Source: Sphingomonas sp. SCN 67-18 (GTDB lineage Bacteria; Pseudomonadota; Alphaproteobacteria; Sphingomonadales; Sphingomonadaceae). Taken from it: a DNA stretch of 64,000 nucleotides. Below are positions 54,656-64,000 of this stretch, piece by piece (the stretch's first letter is position 1; every line of letters begins with the position of its first letter). Where the stretch lies: assembly GCF_001724715.1 (NCBI RefSeq), contig NZ_MEFG01000020.1:1-64000 (forward strand). Reading direction: 5' to 3'. The notes below the pieces were generated by a model, which was not told the DNA's origin, did no database searches, and saw only the letters and a list, made by a program, of their open reading frames with translations. The position numbers and the translations under genes are program-made.

Positions 54656-55836
54656 TGGCATCCGCCCGCGCCCGCCTGTTCCGCAAACGCGGCGAGGGCG
54701 GCCACCAGCCGGTCACTTTCATCGAATTGTTCTTCGACCTGGTGTTCGTCTTCGCGATCACCCAGCTGTCGCACGGCCTGCTCGATCATCTGACGCCGCT
54801 CGGCCTCGCCCAGACGCTGCTGCTCGCCTTCGCGGTCTGGTGGGCATGGATCTACACCAGCTGGGTCACCAACTGGCTTGATCCGGATCATCCGCTGGTT
54901 CGGCTAGTGCTGCTGGCGCTGATGCTGATCGGCCTCGGCATGTCGACCTCGCTGCCCCGCGCCTTCGGCGATGGCGGCATGGCATTCGCGCTCAGCTACG
55001 TCGCGCTGCAGCTGGGCCGCTCGCTGTTCATGCTCTGGGCGCTCAGGTCGGTGAACCCCGCCAACCACCGCAATTTCATCCGCATCACGCTGTGGCTGTC
55101 GCTGTCCGGCCTGCTCTGGATCGGCGGCGCGGCGATGGACGGCGGCGCGCGGATGGCATTATGGATCGCCGCCGCCGCGCTTGAGTTCATCGGACCGGCC
55201 ATGGCGTTCCGCGTGCCGGGGCTGGGCCGCTCCTCCACGGCCGACTGGAACGTGGCGGGCGGCCACATGGCCGAACGCTGCGCGCTGTTCATCATCATCG
55301 CGCTGGGCGAGGCGATCGTCGTCACCGGCGCGACCTTCTCGACGCTGGCGAAGGACGCCGCCACCACCGCCGCCTTTCTCGCCAGCTTCTCCGGCAGCGC
55401 GGTGATGTGGTGGATCTATTTCGACAGCGGCGTCCACCGGGGCAGCGACCGCATCGCCCATTCCGACGATCCCGGCCGGATCGCGCGAATCGCCTACACC
55501 TATTTCCACCTCCCGATCGTGCTGGGCATATTGATCGTCGCGGTGGCGGACGAGCTGGTCCTCTCCCACCCGCTCGGCCATGTCTCGCCCAGCCTGGCGT
55601 GGACGGCCATCGGCGGACCGGCGGTGTTCCTGTGCGGCACCATGTTGTTCAAACAGGTCATCGCCAACCGGTGGCTGCCGCTGCCGCCACTGTCCCACCT
55701 GGTCGGGCTGGCGCTGCTCAGCGGAATCGCGCTGGTGCACGGCAGCTTCAGCCCCGTCGCGCTCAGCATCGCCACCACCGGCGCGCTGGTCGTCGTCGCG
55801 CTGTGGGAATATCGGGCGCTGCGCACGCCCGCCTGA
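54655..55836 (+). CDS. Low temperature requirement A (LtrA) family protein
   Basis: 393 residues. About 12 membrane segments; starts HQPVTFIELFFDLVFVFAITQLSHGLLDHL and includes ERCALFIIIALGEAIVVTGATFS, both LtrA signatures. LtrA was named for cold growth in Listeria; biochemical role is unknown. In operon with the hydrolase. Confidence 0.88.
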   Translation: MASARARLFRKRGEGGHQPVTFIELFFDLVFVFAITQLSHGLLDHLTPLGLAQTLLLAFAVWWAWIYTSWVTNWLDPDHPLVRLVLLALMLIGLGMSTSLPRAFGDGGMAFALSYVALQLGRSLFMLWALRSVNPANHRNFIRITLWLSLSGLLWIGGAAMDGGARMALWIAAAALEFIGPAMAFRVPGLGRSSTADWNVAGGHMAERCALFIIIALGEAIVVTGATFSTLAKDAATTAAFLASFSGSAVMWWIYFDSGVHRGSDRIAHSDDPGRIARIAYTYFHLPIVLGILIVAVADELVLSHPLGHVSPSLAWTAIGGPAVFLCGTMLFKQVIANRWLPLPPLSHLVGLALLSGIALVHGSFSPVALSIATTGALVVVALWEYRALRTPA

Positions 55837-55889
55837 TCGCGGCGGCTATCCTTGCTCCATGGCGCAATGGTGCGTAAGGCCCGTGCGCC

Positions 55890-56552
55890 ATGGCCGAACC
55901 CGTCATCATCGCCGTTCCCAAGGGACGAATCCTCGAAGAGGCTCTGCCGCTGCTCGCCCGCGCCGGCATCACGCCGGAACCGGCGTTCGGCGATCCGGAC
56001 AGCCGGGCGCTGCGTTTCGCCACCAATCATGCCGATATTTCGCTGATCCGCGTCCGCGCGTTCGATGTCGCCACCTTCGTCGCGCACGGCGCGGCACAGA
56101 TCGGCATCGTCGGGTCGGACGTGCTGATGGAGTTCGACTATTCGGAGCTTTACGCGCCGGTGGATCTCGGCATCGGCCGCTGCCGCATCTCCATCGCGGA
56201 ACCCGCCGCGCTCGCCGCGTCGGATGATCCGCGCCGCTGGAGCCACGTCCGCGTCGCCACCAAATATCCCGCCCTCACCCGCCGCCATTTCGAAGCGCGC
56301 GGCATCCAGGCGGAATGCGTCAAGCTGAACGGCGCGATGGAGCTTGCCCCGCTGCTGGGCCTGTCCGGCCGGATCGTCGATCTGGTCTCCTCCGGCCGCA
56401 CGCTGAAGGAGAACGGGCTGGTCGAGGTGGAGGTGATCGCCGAGGTGTCTGCCCGGCTGATCGTCAACCGCGCCGCCTTCAAGACGCGCGCCCGGCGCAT
56501 CGGCCCGCTGGTCGATGCGTTCCGCGCCGCCGTGCGGCCGGACGGCGCCTGA
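55890..56552 (+). CDS. hisG: ATP phosphoribosyltransferase (short form)
   Basis: 220 residues. [40 protein letters not shown] and [13 protein letters not shown] are HisG motifs. Lacks the C-terminal regulatory domain of long HisG, so it is the short form that needs HisZ; hisZ is not in the window. First step of histidine synthesis. hisD follows immediately. Confidence 0.95.
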   Translation: MAEPVIIAVPKGRILEEALPLLARAGITPEPAFGDPDSRALRFATNHADISLIRVRAFDVATFVAHGAAQIGIVGSDVLMEFDYSELYAPVDLGIGRCRISIAEPAALAASDDPRRWSHVRVATKYPALTRRHFEARGIQAECVKLNGAMELAPLLGLSGRIVDLVSSGRTLKENGLVEVEVIAEVSARLIVNRAAFKTRARRIGPLVDAFRAAVRPDGA

Positions 56553-56553
56553 C

Positions 56554-57843
56554 ATGGCGCTGCGCCTCAACGCCGGAGACGCGGGCTTCCCCACCGCCTT
56601 CGCCGCGCTGGTCGATGCCCGGCGCGAAAGCGATCCGGACGTCTCGCGCGATGTCGCGGCCATCCTCGCCGCGGTGCGTTCTGGCGGCGACGCGGCGCTG
56701 GCCGATTACACCCGCCGCTTCGACCGGCATGATCCGGACGCCACCGGATGGACGGTGAGCGCCGCCGAGCGCCGCGCCGCGCTGGACGGGCTCGCCCCGG
56801 AGCTGCGCCGCGCGCTCGATCTCGCGGCCGAACGCATCACCGTCTATCATGAGGCGCAACGGCCCGCGGACAGCGACCGTATCGACGCCAGCGGCGTCCG
56901 GCTGGGCGCGCGCTGGCGGGCGGTGGACGCGGCCGGCCTCTATGTGCCGGGCGGGCGCGCCGCCTATCCCAGTTCGCTGCTGATGAACGCCATTCCCGCG
57001 CGGGTGGCCGGGGTGCGGCGGCTGGCCATGGTCACGCCCACGCCGGGCGGCGCCATCAACCCGCTGGTGCTGGCGGCGGCGGAAATCGCCGGCATGGACG
57101 AGATCTGGCGGGTCGGCGGCGCGCAGGCGGTGGCGGCACTGGCCTATGGCACCGGGCGCATCGCGCCGGTGGACGTCATCGTCGGCCCCGGCAATGCCTG
57201 GGTGGCGGAGGCGAAGCGCCAGCTGTTCGGCGTGGTCGGCATCGACATGGTGGCCGGACCGTCGGAGATCGTCGTCGTCGCCGACGGCGCGAACGATCCG
57301 GACTGGATCGCCGCCGATCTGCTCAGCCAGGCCGAGCATGATCCCACCAGCCAGTCCATCCTGTTCACCGACGACGCCGGTTTCGCCGACGCCGTGGTGA
57401 TGGCGGTGGAGCGCCAGCTGGGCGCGCTCGCCACCGAGGCGACGGCGCGGGCAAGCTGGGACGCCAACGGCGCGGTCATCCTGCTGGGCGCGCTGATCGA
57501 CGCCGCGCCGCTGATCGACCGGCTGGCCCCGGAACATCTGGAACTGGCGGTGGCCGATCCCGATCCGCTGTTCAACGCCGTGCGCCATGCCGGGTCGATC
57601 TTCATCGGCCGCCACACCCCGGAAGCGGTGGGCGATTATGTCGGCGGGCCCAACCATGTGCTGCCCACCGGGCGGCGGGCGCGCTTCTCGTCCGGCCTGT
57701 CGGTGCTCGATTTCATGAAGCGGACCAGCTTCCTCGCCTGCGACGCCGCCTCCATCGCGCGGATCGGCCCGGCCGCCGTCGCCCTGGCGGAGGCGGAGGG
57801 CCTCCCCGCGCACGCCCGATCCGTGGCAGAAAGACTAGCATGA
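56554..57843 (+). CDS. hisD: Histidinol dehydrogenase
   Basis: 429 residues. GLYVPGGRAAYPSSLLMNAIPARVAGV, RVGGAQAVAALAYGT, VDVIVGPGNAWVAEAKRQLFG, and DLLSQAEHDPTSQS are family motifs; the zinc and catalytic His/Glu around QAEHD and APEHLEL are intact. Last two steps of histidine synthesis. It starts 1 base after the hisG stop and overlaps nusB by 4 bases. Confidence 0.97.
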   Translation: MALRLNAGDAGFPTAFAALVDARRESDPDVSRDVAAILAAVRSGGDAALADYTRRFDRHDPDATGWTVSAAERRAALDGLAPELRRALDLAAERITVYHEAQRPADSDRIDASGVRLGARWRAVDAAGLYVPGGRAAYPSSLLMNAIPARVAGVRRLAMVTPTPGGAINPLVLAAAEIAGMDEIWRVGGAQAVAALAYGTGRIAPVDVIVGPGNAWVAEAKRQLFGVVGIDMVAGPSEIVVVADGANDPDWIAADLLSQAEHDPTSQSILFTDDAGFADAVVMAVERQLGALATEATARASWDANGAVILLGALIDAAPLIDRLAPEHLELAVADPDPLFNAVRHAGSIFIGRHTPEAVGDYVGGPNHVLPTGRRARFSSGLSVLDFMKRTSFLACDAASIARIGPAAVALAEAEGLPAHARSVAERLA

Positions 57844-58301
57844 CCAGCCGTTCGAAATCCCGTTCCGCCGCGCGGCTCGCCGCCGTGCAGGCGCTTTACC
57901 AGATGGAGATGGAGGGCACGGCGCTGGCCGTGCTGCTCCACGAATTCCACAATCACCGGCTGGGCGCGACGATCGAGGATGTCGAATATGCCGATGCGGA
58001 AATCGATTTCTTCGACGATCTGGTCGGCGGGGTCGACGCCCGCCGGGCGGAGATCGACACGCTGATCACGGGCAGGCTGGCGGAGGGGTGGAGCCTCGCC
58101 CGGCTCGACCGGCCGATGCGCCAGATCCTGCGCGCCGGGGCCTATGAACTGCTCGCCCGGCCGGACGTGCCCACCGCCAGCGTGATCAGCGAATATGTCG
58201 ATGTCGCCCACGCCTTTTACGACAAGCGGGAAACCGGCTTCGTCAACGGCCTGCTCGACGGCATCGCGAAAGCGGTCAGGGCCGGGGCGGCCAGGGGATG
58301 A
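57840..58301 (+). CDS. nusB: Transcription antitermination factor NusB
   Basis: 153 residues. [19 protein letters not shown] at the start, [57 protein letters not shown] in the C-terminal part. NusB with NusE binds boxA in rRNA. It is coupled to hisD (ATGA) and precedes thiL, as is usual in sphingomonads. Confidence 0.95.
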   Translation: MTSRSKSRSAARLAAVQALYQMEMEGTALAVLLHEFHNHRLGATIEDVEYADAEIDFFDDLVGGVDARRAEIDTLITGRLAEGWSLARLDRPMRQILRAGAYELLARPDVPTASVISEYVDVAHAFYDKRETGFVNGLLDGIAKAVRAGAARG

Positions 58302-58326
58302 ACCCGGCGCGCGCCGGAGCGGCCGG

Positions 58327-59241
58327 GTGAGCCGCGAAAGCGCCTTCATCGACTCGCTGCGCGCCATCGCCACCCATCCGGCCGCGCGCGGCCTCGCCGA
58401 CGACGCGGCTGTGCTGGGCGATCTGGTGCTCACCCACGACATGATCGTGGAGGGCGTCCACTTCCTCCCCGCCGATCCGCCCGCCGACATCGCCTGGAAA
58501 CTGGCGGCGGTGAACCTGTCCGATCTCGCGGCCAAGGGCGCGACGCCGCTGGGCGCGCTGATCGGCTATGGGCTGACCGGCGACGCGGCGTGGGATGCGG
58601 CCTTCGCCGCCGGGCTGGCGGCGGCGCTGGACCAATTCGGCCTGCCGCTGCTGGGCGGCGATACCGTCAGCCTGCCGGCGGGGGCGCCCCGCACGCTGGG
58701 GATGACCGCGATCGGCCGTGCGCCGCCGGGCGGCGCGCCGGCGCGGTCGGGCGCGCGGGCGGGCGACGGGCTGTTCGTCACCGGGACGGTCGGCGACGCC
58801 GGGCTGGGCCTCGCCATGGCGCAGGGCAGGCTGGAAGGGCCGGCGGCGCTCGGCGACGCCTATCGCCGGCCGGTGCCGCTGATCGCCGCCGGGCAGGCGC
58901 TCGCCGCGCAGGTCAGCGCGATGATGGACGTGTCGGACGGGCTGCTGATCGACGCCGCGCGCATGGCGGACGCCAGCGGCCTCGCGCTGCGGGTGGATCT
59001 GGACCGGGTGCCGCTGTCCCCCGCGCTTGTCGCCGTCAGCGGCGGCGGCCGGGCGGCGCGGATCGCCGCCGCCACGGCGGGCGACGATTATCAGCTGCTG
59101 TTCGCCGCCGCCGCCCCGCCCGCGGGCCTGCCCTGCCCGGTGACGCGGATCGGCGCCTTCTCCGCCGGGCGCGGGCTCAGCCTGTGCGATGCGGGCACGC
59201 CGGTCAGCCTGCCGGACCGGCTGGGTTATCTGCACGATTGA
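58327..59241 (+). CDS. thiL: Thiamine-monophosphate kinase
   Basis: 304 residues, GTG start at 58327. [26 protein letters not shown] (substrate/Mg site) and [10 protein letters not shown], then [23 protein letters not shown] and AGDDYQLLF are ThiL motifs. It makes thiamine diphosphate. It starts 25 bases after nusB. A longer upstream start is possible but has a Ser/Thr-rich shadow content. Confidence 0.95.
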   Translation: MSRESAFIDSLRAIATHPAARGLADDAAVLGDLVLTHDMIVEGVHFLPADPPADIAWKLAAVNLSDLAAKGATPLGALIGYGLTGDAAWDAAFAAGLAAALDQFGLPLLGGDTVSLPAGAPRTLGMTAIGRAPPGGAPARSGARAGDGLFVTGTVGDAGLGLAMAQGRLEGPAALGDAYRRPVPLIAAGQALAAQVSAMMDVSDGLLIDAARMADASGLALRVDLDRVPLSPALVAVSGGGRAARIAAATAGDDYQLLFAAAAPPAGLPCPVTRIGAFSAGRGLSLCDAGTPVSLPDRLGYLHD

Positions 59242-59358
59242 CCGAAAGAACAAGCCGGGCGGCAAGTGCTTGCCAGAGGTCGTGTCAACCGTATAGCCTC
59301 CCGCCCGAACTGGCGTGATCGCTCTATCCGCCGGTGCAACAGGGGAGGGAAAAGCCCG

Positions 59359-61473
59359 ATGATCGTCGTCCAAATCGCCATTGTGTGCGGCCTGGTGGCC
59401 GTGCTCTATGGCATCATTACCAGTCGTCAGGTGCTCGCCGCATCGGCGGGCAACGAAAAGATGCAGGATATCGCCGCCGCCATTCAGGAAGGCGCGCAGG
59501 CTTATCTCGGCCGCCAATACCGCACCATCGCCATCGTCGGCGTCGTCGTGGCGGTGCTGGTCGGCTATTTTCTCGGCCTGACTTCGGCCGTCGGCTTCAT
59601 CATCGGCGCCGTGCTGTCGGGCGTGACCGGCTATATCGGCATGAACGTGTCGGTCCGCGCCAATGTCCGCACCGCGGAGGCCGCCCGCAACTCGCTTCAG
59701 TCCGGCCTCACCGTCGCCTTCCGCGCCGGTGCCATCACCGGCATGCTGGTGGCCGGGCTGGCGCTGCTCGCGATCGCGGTGTTCTTCTGGTATCTGACCG
59801 GCCCGTCCGGGCTGCAGCCGGACAACCGGGTGGTCGTCGACTCCCTTGTCGCGCTGGCCTTCGGCGCGTCGCTCATCTCCATCTTCGCCCGTCTGGGCGG
59901 CGGCATCTTCACCAAGGCGGCCGACGTCGGCGCCGATCTGGTCGGCAAGGTCGAAGCCGGCATTCCCGAGGATGACCCCCGCAACCCCGCCACCATCGCG
60001 GACAATGTCGGCGACAATGTCGGCGACTGCGCCGGCATGGCGGCGGACCTGTTCGAAACCTATGTCGTCACCATCGGCGCCACCATGGTGCTCACCGCGC
60101 TGCTCGTCACCGGCGTGGCCAGCGAGACGCTGTTCGCGCTGATGTCGCTGCCGCTCGCCATTGGCGGCGTGTGCATCCTGACGTCGATCATCGGCACCTA
60201 TTTCGTCCGTCTGGGCAGCAGCCAGTCGATCATGGGGGCGCTGTACAAGGGCTTCCTCGTCACCGCCGTGCTGTCCATCCCGGCGCTCTATTATGTCACC
60301 GGCCGCACGCTGGGCGATCTCGACACCGTCATCGGCGCCGATCTGGCGGGCGAAGGCGGCTTCACCGGCATGGCGCTGTTCTGGTCGATGATGGTCGGCC
60401 TGGCCGTCACCGGGCTGCTGGTGTGGATCACCGAATATTATACCGGCACCGGCTATCGCCCGGTCCGCTCCATCTCCAAGGCGTCGGAGACCGGGCACGG
60501 CACCAACGTCATCCAGGGCCTCGCCGTCTCGCTGGAAGCGACCGCGCTGCCCACGCTGGTGATCGTCGTCGGCATCATCGTCGCCTATCAGCTCGCCGGG
60601 CTGATCGGCATCGCCTTCGCCGCCACCGCCATGCTGGCGCTGGCCGGCATGGTCGTCGCGCTCGACGCCTATGGCCCCGTCACCGACAATGCCGGCGGCA
60701 TCGCCGAAATGTCGGGGCTGGAAGACGAGGTCCGCACCCGCACCGACGCACTCGATGCGGTCGGCAACACCACCAAGGCGGTCACCAAGGGCTATGCCAT
60801 CGGCTCCGCCGGGCTGGCCGCGCTGGTGCTGTTCTCCGCCTACACGACGGACCTCAGGCTGTTCTTCCCTGATCTCCAGGTCAGCTTCAGCCTTGAAAAT
60901 CCCTATGTCATCGTCGGGCTGCTGCTCGGCGCGCTGCTGCCCTATCTGTTCGGGGCGATGGGGATGACCGCGGTCGGCCGCGCCGCCGGTTCGGTGGTGG
61001 AGGAAGTCCGCGCCCAGTTCCGCGACAATCCGGGCATCATGGCCGGCACCAGCCGCCCCAACTATGCCCGCACCGTGGATCTGGTCACCAAGGCGGCGAT
61101 CCGCGAGATGATCCTGCCCTCGCTGCTGCCGGTGCTGGCGCCGATCGTCGTCTATTTCGTGATCAGCGGCGTCGCCGGCCAGGCGGAAGGCTTCGCGGCG
61201 CTGGGCGCGCTGCTGCTCGGCGTGATCGTCTCCGGCCTGTTCGTCGCCATCTCGATGACCTCGGGCGGCGGCGCATGGGACAACGCCAAAAAATATATTG
61301 AAGACGGTCATCACGGCGGCAAAGGCAGCGAAGCCCACAAAGCGGCCGTGACCGGCGATACGGTGGGTGATCCCTACAAGGACACCGCCGGCCCCGCCGT
61401 GAACCCGATGATCAAGATCACCAACATCGTCGCGCTGCTGTTGCTCGCGGCGCTGGCGCACGCGGCGCTCTGA
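59359..61473 (+). CDS. hppA: Membrane H+-pumping inorganic pyrophosphatase
   Basis: 704 residues with about 16 membrane segments. Active-site motifs [38 protein letters not shown] and [13 protein letters not shown], plus [17 protein letters not shown] at the end. The [16 protein letters not shown] block has Lys at the position that marks K+-independent enzymes. It couples PPi hydrolysis to proton export. Start ATG 59359 follows GGGGAGGGA. A strong terminator follows. Confidence 0.96.
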   Translation: MIVVQIAIVCGLVAVLYGIITSRQVLAASAGNEKMQDIAAAIQEGAQAYLGRQYRTIAIVGVVVAVLVGYFLGLTSAVGFIIGAVLSGVTGYIGMNVSVRANVRTAEAARNSLQSGLTVAFRAGAITGMLVAGLALLAIAVFFWYLTGPSGLQPDNRVVVDSLVALAFGASLISIFARLGGGIFTKAADVGADLVGKVEAGIPEDDPRNPATIADNVGDNVGDCAGMAADLFETYVVTIGATMVLTALLVTGVASETLFALMSLPLAIGGVCILTSIIGTYFVRLGSSQSIMGALYKGFLVTAVLSIPALYYVTGRTLGDLDTVIGADLAGEGGFTGMALFWSMMVGLAVTGLLVWITEYYTGTGYRPVRSISKASETGHGTNVIQGLAVSLEATALPTLVIVVGIIVAYQLAGLIGIAFAATAMLALAGMVVALDAYGPVTDNAGGIAEMSGLEDEVRTRTDALDAVGNTTKAVTKGYAIGSAGLAALVLFSAYTTDLRLFFPDLQVSFSLENPYVIVGLLLGALLPYLFGAMGMTAVGRAAGSVVEEVRAQFRDNPGIMAGTSRPNYARTVDLVTKAAIREMILPSLLPVLAPIVVYFVISGVAGQAEGFAALGALLLGVIVSGLFVAISMTSGGGAWDNAKKYIEDGHHGGKGSEAHKAAVTGDTVGDPYKDTAGPAVNPMIKITNIVALLLLAALAHAAL

Positions 61474-61497
61474 CCGACGCCGCATAAGCCGGGATCA

Positions 61498-61530
61498 GGC
61501 CCCGTCCGGAACCGTCCGGGCGGGGCCTTT
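61498..61530 (+). terminator. Rho-independent terminator of hppA
   Basis: GGCCCCGTCCGGA and TCCGGGCGGGGCC pair with one mismatch around a 4-base loop, followed by TTTTCC. Confidence 0.85.
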
Positions 61531-61607
61531 TCCATGGCCCGCTTTTCTTTTTCCCGGCGCGGCGCTATTGCGGCGCGAATTTTCCGCTCATTGGATCGAG
61601 GCTGTGC

Positions 61608-61826
61608 TTGGCTAAGGAAGAACTTCTGGAAATGCGCGGACAGGTGGTTGAGCTGTTGCCCAACGCCATGTTCCGCGTGAAACTTGAAAACGATCACGAG
61701 ATATTGGGGCATACCGCCGGCAAGATGCGCAAGAACCGCATCCGCGTGCTGGTTGGCGACGAAGTGCTCGTCGAACTCACGCCTTATGATCTGACCAAGG
61801 GTCGGATTACCTATCGTTTCAAATAG
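61608..61826 (+). CDS. infA: Translation initiation factor IF-1
   Basis: 72 residues: [39 protein letters not shown] and [10 protein letters not shown], a complete OB-fold IF-1. The start codon is TTG (61608). No in-frame ATG could encode the conserved MAKEE start, so the TTG is required. It is the first gene of a block with maf, RNase G and yacG. Confidence 0.95.
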   Translation: MAKEELLEMRGQVVELLPNAMFRVKLENDHEILGHTAGKMRKNRIRVLVGDEVLVELTPYDLTKGRITYRFK

Positions 61827-61838
61827 ACCGGGTTGGGC

Positions 61839-62411
61839 ATGCGCCTGATCCTCGCTTCCGCCAGCCCCCGCCGCCTCGACCTGCTGGCGCGGATCGGGGT
61901 GACGCCGGACGCGATCGACCCCGCCGATATCGACGAGACGCCCCTCGCCGCCGAACTGCCGGCGGCGCACGCGCGGCGCATGGCGGCGGAAAAGGCGGCG
62001 GCGGTCGCCCCGCGCCATGGCGGCGCGCTGGTGCTGGCCGCCGACACGGTCGTCGGGGTCGGCAGGCGCATCCTGCCCAAGGCGGAGGACGAAACGACGG
62101 CGCGGCGCTGCGTAGAGCTGCTTTCCGGCCGCCGCCACCGCGTGCACAGCGCGGTCACGCTCGTCGACGCGGACGGCCGGGCACGGCATCGGCTGTCGAC
62201 CAGCATCGTCACCTTCAAGCGGCTGGGCGCGGCGGAGATCGACGCCTATCTGGCCAGCGGCGAATGGCGGGGCAAGGCGGGCGGCTACGCCATTCAGGGC
62301 CGCGTCGAGGCGCTGGTCCGCGCGCTCGCCGGCAGCCATTCCGGCGTGGTCGGCCTGCCGCTGTTCGAAACCCGCGCGCTGCTCGCCGCGGCGGGCTATC
62401 CGCTTGGCTGA
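61839..62411 (+). CDS. maf: Maf family nucleotide pyrophosphatase
   Basis: 190 residues. RLILASASPRRLDLLARIGV (phosphate loop), ETPLAAELPAAHARRMAAEKA, ADTVVGVG with the catalytic Asp, and GYAIQGRVEAL. Hydrolyses non-canonical nucleoside triphosphates. ATG 61839 is preferred; a TTG at 61833 adds two residues. Overlaps the RNase gene by 8 bases. Confidence 0.94.
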   Translation: MRLILASASPRRLDLLARIGVTPDAIDPADIDETPLAAELPAAHARRMAAEKAAAVAPRHGGALVLAADTVVGVGRRILPKAEDETTARRCVELLSGRRHRVHSAVTLVDADGRARHRLSTSIVTFKRLGAAEIDAYLASGEWRGKAGGYAIQGRVEALVRALAGSHSGVVGLPLFETRALLAAAGYPLG

Positions 62412-63408
62412 ATGGCTTTACGAAGCCGGCATCGGTGAATGCCGCGCCGCGCTGGTCAGCGACGGCAGGATCGTCGAGGCGCAGATCGAGCGGGATGAAT
62501 CCGGCGCGCGCGCCGGCGCGGTGTGCGACGCGCGGCTGACCCGGCTGCTCATCCCCGGCCGGCGCGGGATCATGACGCTGGAAGGCGGCGAGGAGGCGCT
62601 GATCGAACCGATCCCCGCGGGCCTCAGCGAAGGCGCGGCGGCGCGCATCGTCGTCGTCCGCGAACGGATTCCCGAACCCGGCCGGGCCAAGCTCGCCACC
62701 GTCCGCCCGGCCCCGCCCGGTGCGACGCCCGCCCCCGGCCACGATCTGCTCGCCCGCATCACCATCAGCGGCCATCCCGTCGCCCGCCTCCAGCCTTTCG
62801 GCCCCGACCGGCTGGAGCAGGCCGGATGGAGCGAGCTGATCGAGGAGGCGGCCAGCGGCGACAGCGGCTTCGACGGCGGGTCGCTGCGTATTTTCGTCAC
62901 GCCCGCGATGACGCTGATCGATGTCGACGGCGCGGGCGACGCCTCGGCGCTGGCGGTCGCCGGGGCCGCCGCCGCCGCGCGCGCCATCGTCCGGCTGGGC
63001 ATCGGCGGATCGATCGGCATCGACCTGCCGACCGTGCCGGATCGCGCCCGCCGACAGGCTGCCGATGCGGCGATCGACGCGGTGCTGCCACAGCCGTTCG
63101 AGCGGACGGCGGTGAACGGTTTCGGCTTTGTGCAGATCGTGCGCCGCCGGACGCGGGCCTCGCTGATCGAAACGGTGCAGGGCGATCCGGTGCTGACTGC
63201 CGCGCTCGCCCTGCTGCGCCGCGCGGAGCGGACGGACGGGCCGGGGGAGCGCGTGCTGGTCGCCGCCCCCGCAATCGTCGCCCGCATCGAGGCGCAGCCG
63301 CACTGGATCGAAACCCTCTCCCGGCGGGCGGGCGCGCCGGTCGCCTTGCGGGCGGAGCCGGGGCGGCCCATATCGGCGGCCTATGTCGAAACGCGCCCTC
63401 TCCGCTGA
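62404..63408 (+). CDS. Ribonuclease E/G-type protein (short)
   Basis: 334 residues, TTG start at 62404. It follows the RNase G plan in part: VRERIPEPGRAKLATVRPAP, ITISGHPVARLQPF, LRIFVTPAMTLIDVDGAG (DNase I-like metal site Asp), DLPTVPDRARRQAAD and GFGFVQIVRRRTRASL. It lacks the C-terminal scaffold of RNase E and is shorter than E. coli RNase G (489 aa), as is usual for this infA-maf-linked sphingomonad type. Probably in RNA turnover. Confidence 0.85.
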   Translation: MAEWLYEAGIGECRAALVSDGRIVEAQIERDESGARAGAVCDARLTRLLIPGRRGIMTLEGGEEALIEPIPAGLSEGAAARIVVVRERIPEPGRAKLATVRPAPPGATPAPGHDLLARITISGHPVARLQPFGPDRLEQAGWSELIEEAASGDSGFDGGSLRIFVTPAMTLIDVDGAGDASALAVAGAAAAARAIVRLGIGGSIGIDLPTVPDRARRQAADAAIDAVLPQPFERTAVNGFGFVQIVRRRTRASLIETVQGDPVLTAALALLRRAERTDGPGERVLVAAPAIVARIEAQPHWIETLSRRAGAPVALRAEPGRPISAAYVETRPLR

Positions 63409-63577
63409 CTGCCCGCTTTGCGGCGCGCCCGCATCTGCCGTCCACCGCCCCTTTTGCGGTCAGGGATGCCGGGACCGGGACCTGCTCAACTGGCTGGGCG
63501 AAGCCTATCGCGTGCCGGGGCCGCAAAGCGATGGCAGCGATGCCGATCATGCTGAAAACGGGCTGGACAGCGAATAG
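63383..63577 (+). CDS. yacG: DNA gyrase inhibitor YacG (zinc ribbon)
   Basis: 64 residues. CPLCGAPASAVHRPFCGQGCRDRDLLNWLGEAYRVPG has the CxxC and CxxxC zinc ligands and WL motif of YacG, which binds GyrB. It overlaps the end of the RNase gene by 26 bases in another frame. tRNA-Phe follows. Confidence 0.92.
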   Translation: MSKRALSADCPLCGAPASAVHRPFCGQGCRDRDLLNWLGEAYRVPGPQSDGSDADHAENGLDSE

Positions 63578-63622
63578 CCAGCCCCCCTATAGGCGCTCAC
63601 TCGCCATGCCGCGCATGGCCGT

Positions 63623-63698
63623 GCCCAGGTAGCTCAGTTGGTAGAGCATGCGACTGAAAATCGCAGTGTCGGCGGTTCGATCCCGTCCCTGGGCACCA
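63623..63698 (+). tRNA. tRNA-Phe (GAA)
   Basis: GCCCAGGTAGCTCAGTTGG at the 5' end and CCTGGGC at the acceptor 3' strand pair perfectly; the anticodon loop is CTGAAAA with GAA. Discriminator A and CCA are encoded (63695-63698). Length 76. Confidence 0.95.
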
Positions 63699-63835
63699 CT
63701 CTCCTTCCATCCGCGATATCGCTGATCCGCACGCGCCTGCCATGGGCGAAGGCCCTGCAAGATGTGCCGTTCTGACCCGGTTGGCGGACTGGCCCGCCTG
63801 GCTGGCGCACGGCGAGTTCCAAAGGGCCGCACGCC

Positions 63836-64000
63836 ATGCTACCCGACGCGATCGGCGTGAAGGCGGGGAGCCCGGACGGCATGGATGCGCTATTCGCCCG
63901 GGAATCGGGCGAGATCGAGAATGCCTTCCTGGCGGCGCCCTTTGCCGAGGGCGGGTGGGACGCGGCGCTGCGCCTGTTTGCAAGCCGGACCCGCTCGGCG
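63836..64000 (+). CDS. Start of an unidentified protein (possible regulator), cut by the window end
   Basis: 55 codons from ATG 63836 (MLPDAIGVKAGSPDG, then MDALFARESGEIENAFLAAP and WDAALRLFAS) with AAGGG upstream; a second ATG at 63881 could be the start. The composition is that of a real protein. The segment recalls the N-terminal sensor part of LuxR-type regulators in sphingomonads, but too little is visible to be sure. Confidence 0.4.
   Translation, partial: MLPDAIGVKAGSPDGMDALFARESGEIENAFLAAPFAEGGWDAALRLFASRTRSA

Noticed and set aside
58276-61485. 1069-codon open frame antisense to thiL and hppA
   Set aside because: Low-complexity Asp/Gly/Arg-rich text, spans two real genes on the other strand.
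63597-63983. Minus-strand frame across tRNA-Phe
   Set aside because: It includes the tRNA antisense text (GTGSNRRHCDFQSHALPTELPG pattern is a known artefact); not a gene.

Overview
The window looks like the chromosome of a high-GC alphaproteobacterium of the order Sphingomonadales (Sphingomonas, Sphingobium or Novosphingobium type). The evidence is protein-level similarity recalled from those genomes: two large TonB-dependent receptors, a K+-independent type H+-pyrophosphatase, the infA-maf-RNase G-yacG-tRNA-Phe block, cobS-cobT beside a J-domain gene, and a typical alphaproteobacterial ICE module. No 16S gene is present, so the genus is not fixed.

Layout. (1) 1-10213: right end of an integrative conjugative-type element, all genes on the minus strand, abutting the 3' end of a tRNA-Gly(GCC) gene. 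Right to left it carries a DUF736 gene, a small gene with a duplicated leader, a DNA methyltransferase, XRE, DUF2285 and AlpA regulators, a RepA-type initiator followed by three iterons and an AT-rich palindrome, then a tightly overlapping operon: a tRNA-guanine-transglycosylase-like protein, a PAPS-reductase/PP-loop protein, a cytosine-C5 methyltransferase, DUF2840, TraF-type signal peptidase and a DUF736 gene cut by the window edge. No integrase and no parA are visible. (2) 10443-20329: housekeeping genes (thioredoxin-TPR, LON-domain and Trm112-like proteins, ubiquinone hydroxylase, ftsK, lolA, probable 6S RNA, exonuclease III, clpB). (3) 20380-32078: three overlapping genes for TPR-fused modifying enzymes (2OG-Fe(II) oxygenase, Asp/Asn beta-hydroxylase-like, sulfotransferase), next to two TonB-dependent receptors with a small secreted protein between them. 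(4) 32457-42506: M23 lipoprotein, DUF2093, xseA back-to-back with purD, helix-hairpin-helix protein, CNNM/CorC protein, OmpA-like lipoprotein, tadA, small membrane proteins, rpmB, esterase-like protein, glycine-zipper protein.

(5) 42533-48864: a 6.3 kb deleted Mu-like prophage, bounded by a 7-bp direct repeat and short inverted repeats. It keeps a divergent repressor/Ner-like control region with paired operators, a Dam-like methylase at the far end and several unknown genes. It has lost transposase, head, packaging and tail genes; the deletions left a ParB::capsid-cement fusion and a small gpT::tail chimera. (6) 49014-64000: cobT, cobS, J-domain protein, bolA, pirin, alpha/beta hydrolase, LtrA, hisG-hisD-nusB-thiL, hppA, infA-maf-RNase G-yacG, tRNA-Phe and the first 55 codons of a possible regulator.

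The two places most likely to hold undescribed biology are the TPR-enzyme triad beside the TonB receptors (possible protein or peptide hydroxylation and sulfation) and the TGT-like/PP-loop/C5-methyltransferase cassette inside the ICE operon (possible DNA or RNA modification or defence). All functions are inferred by reading protein motifs; no database search was run.
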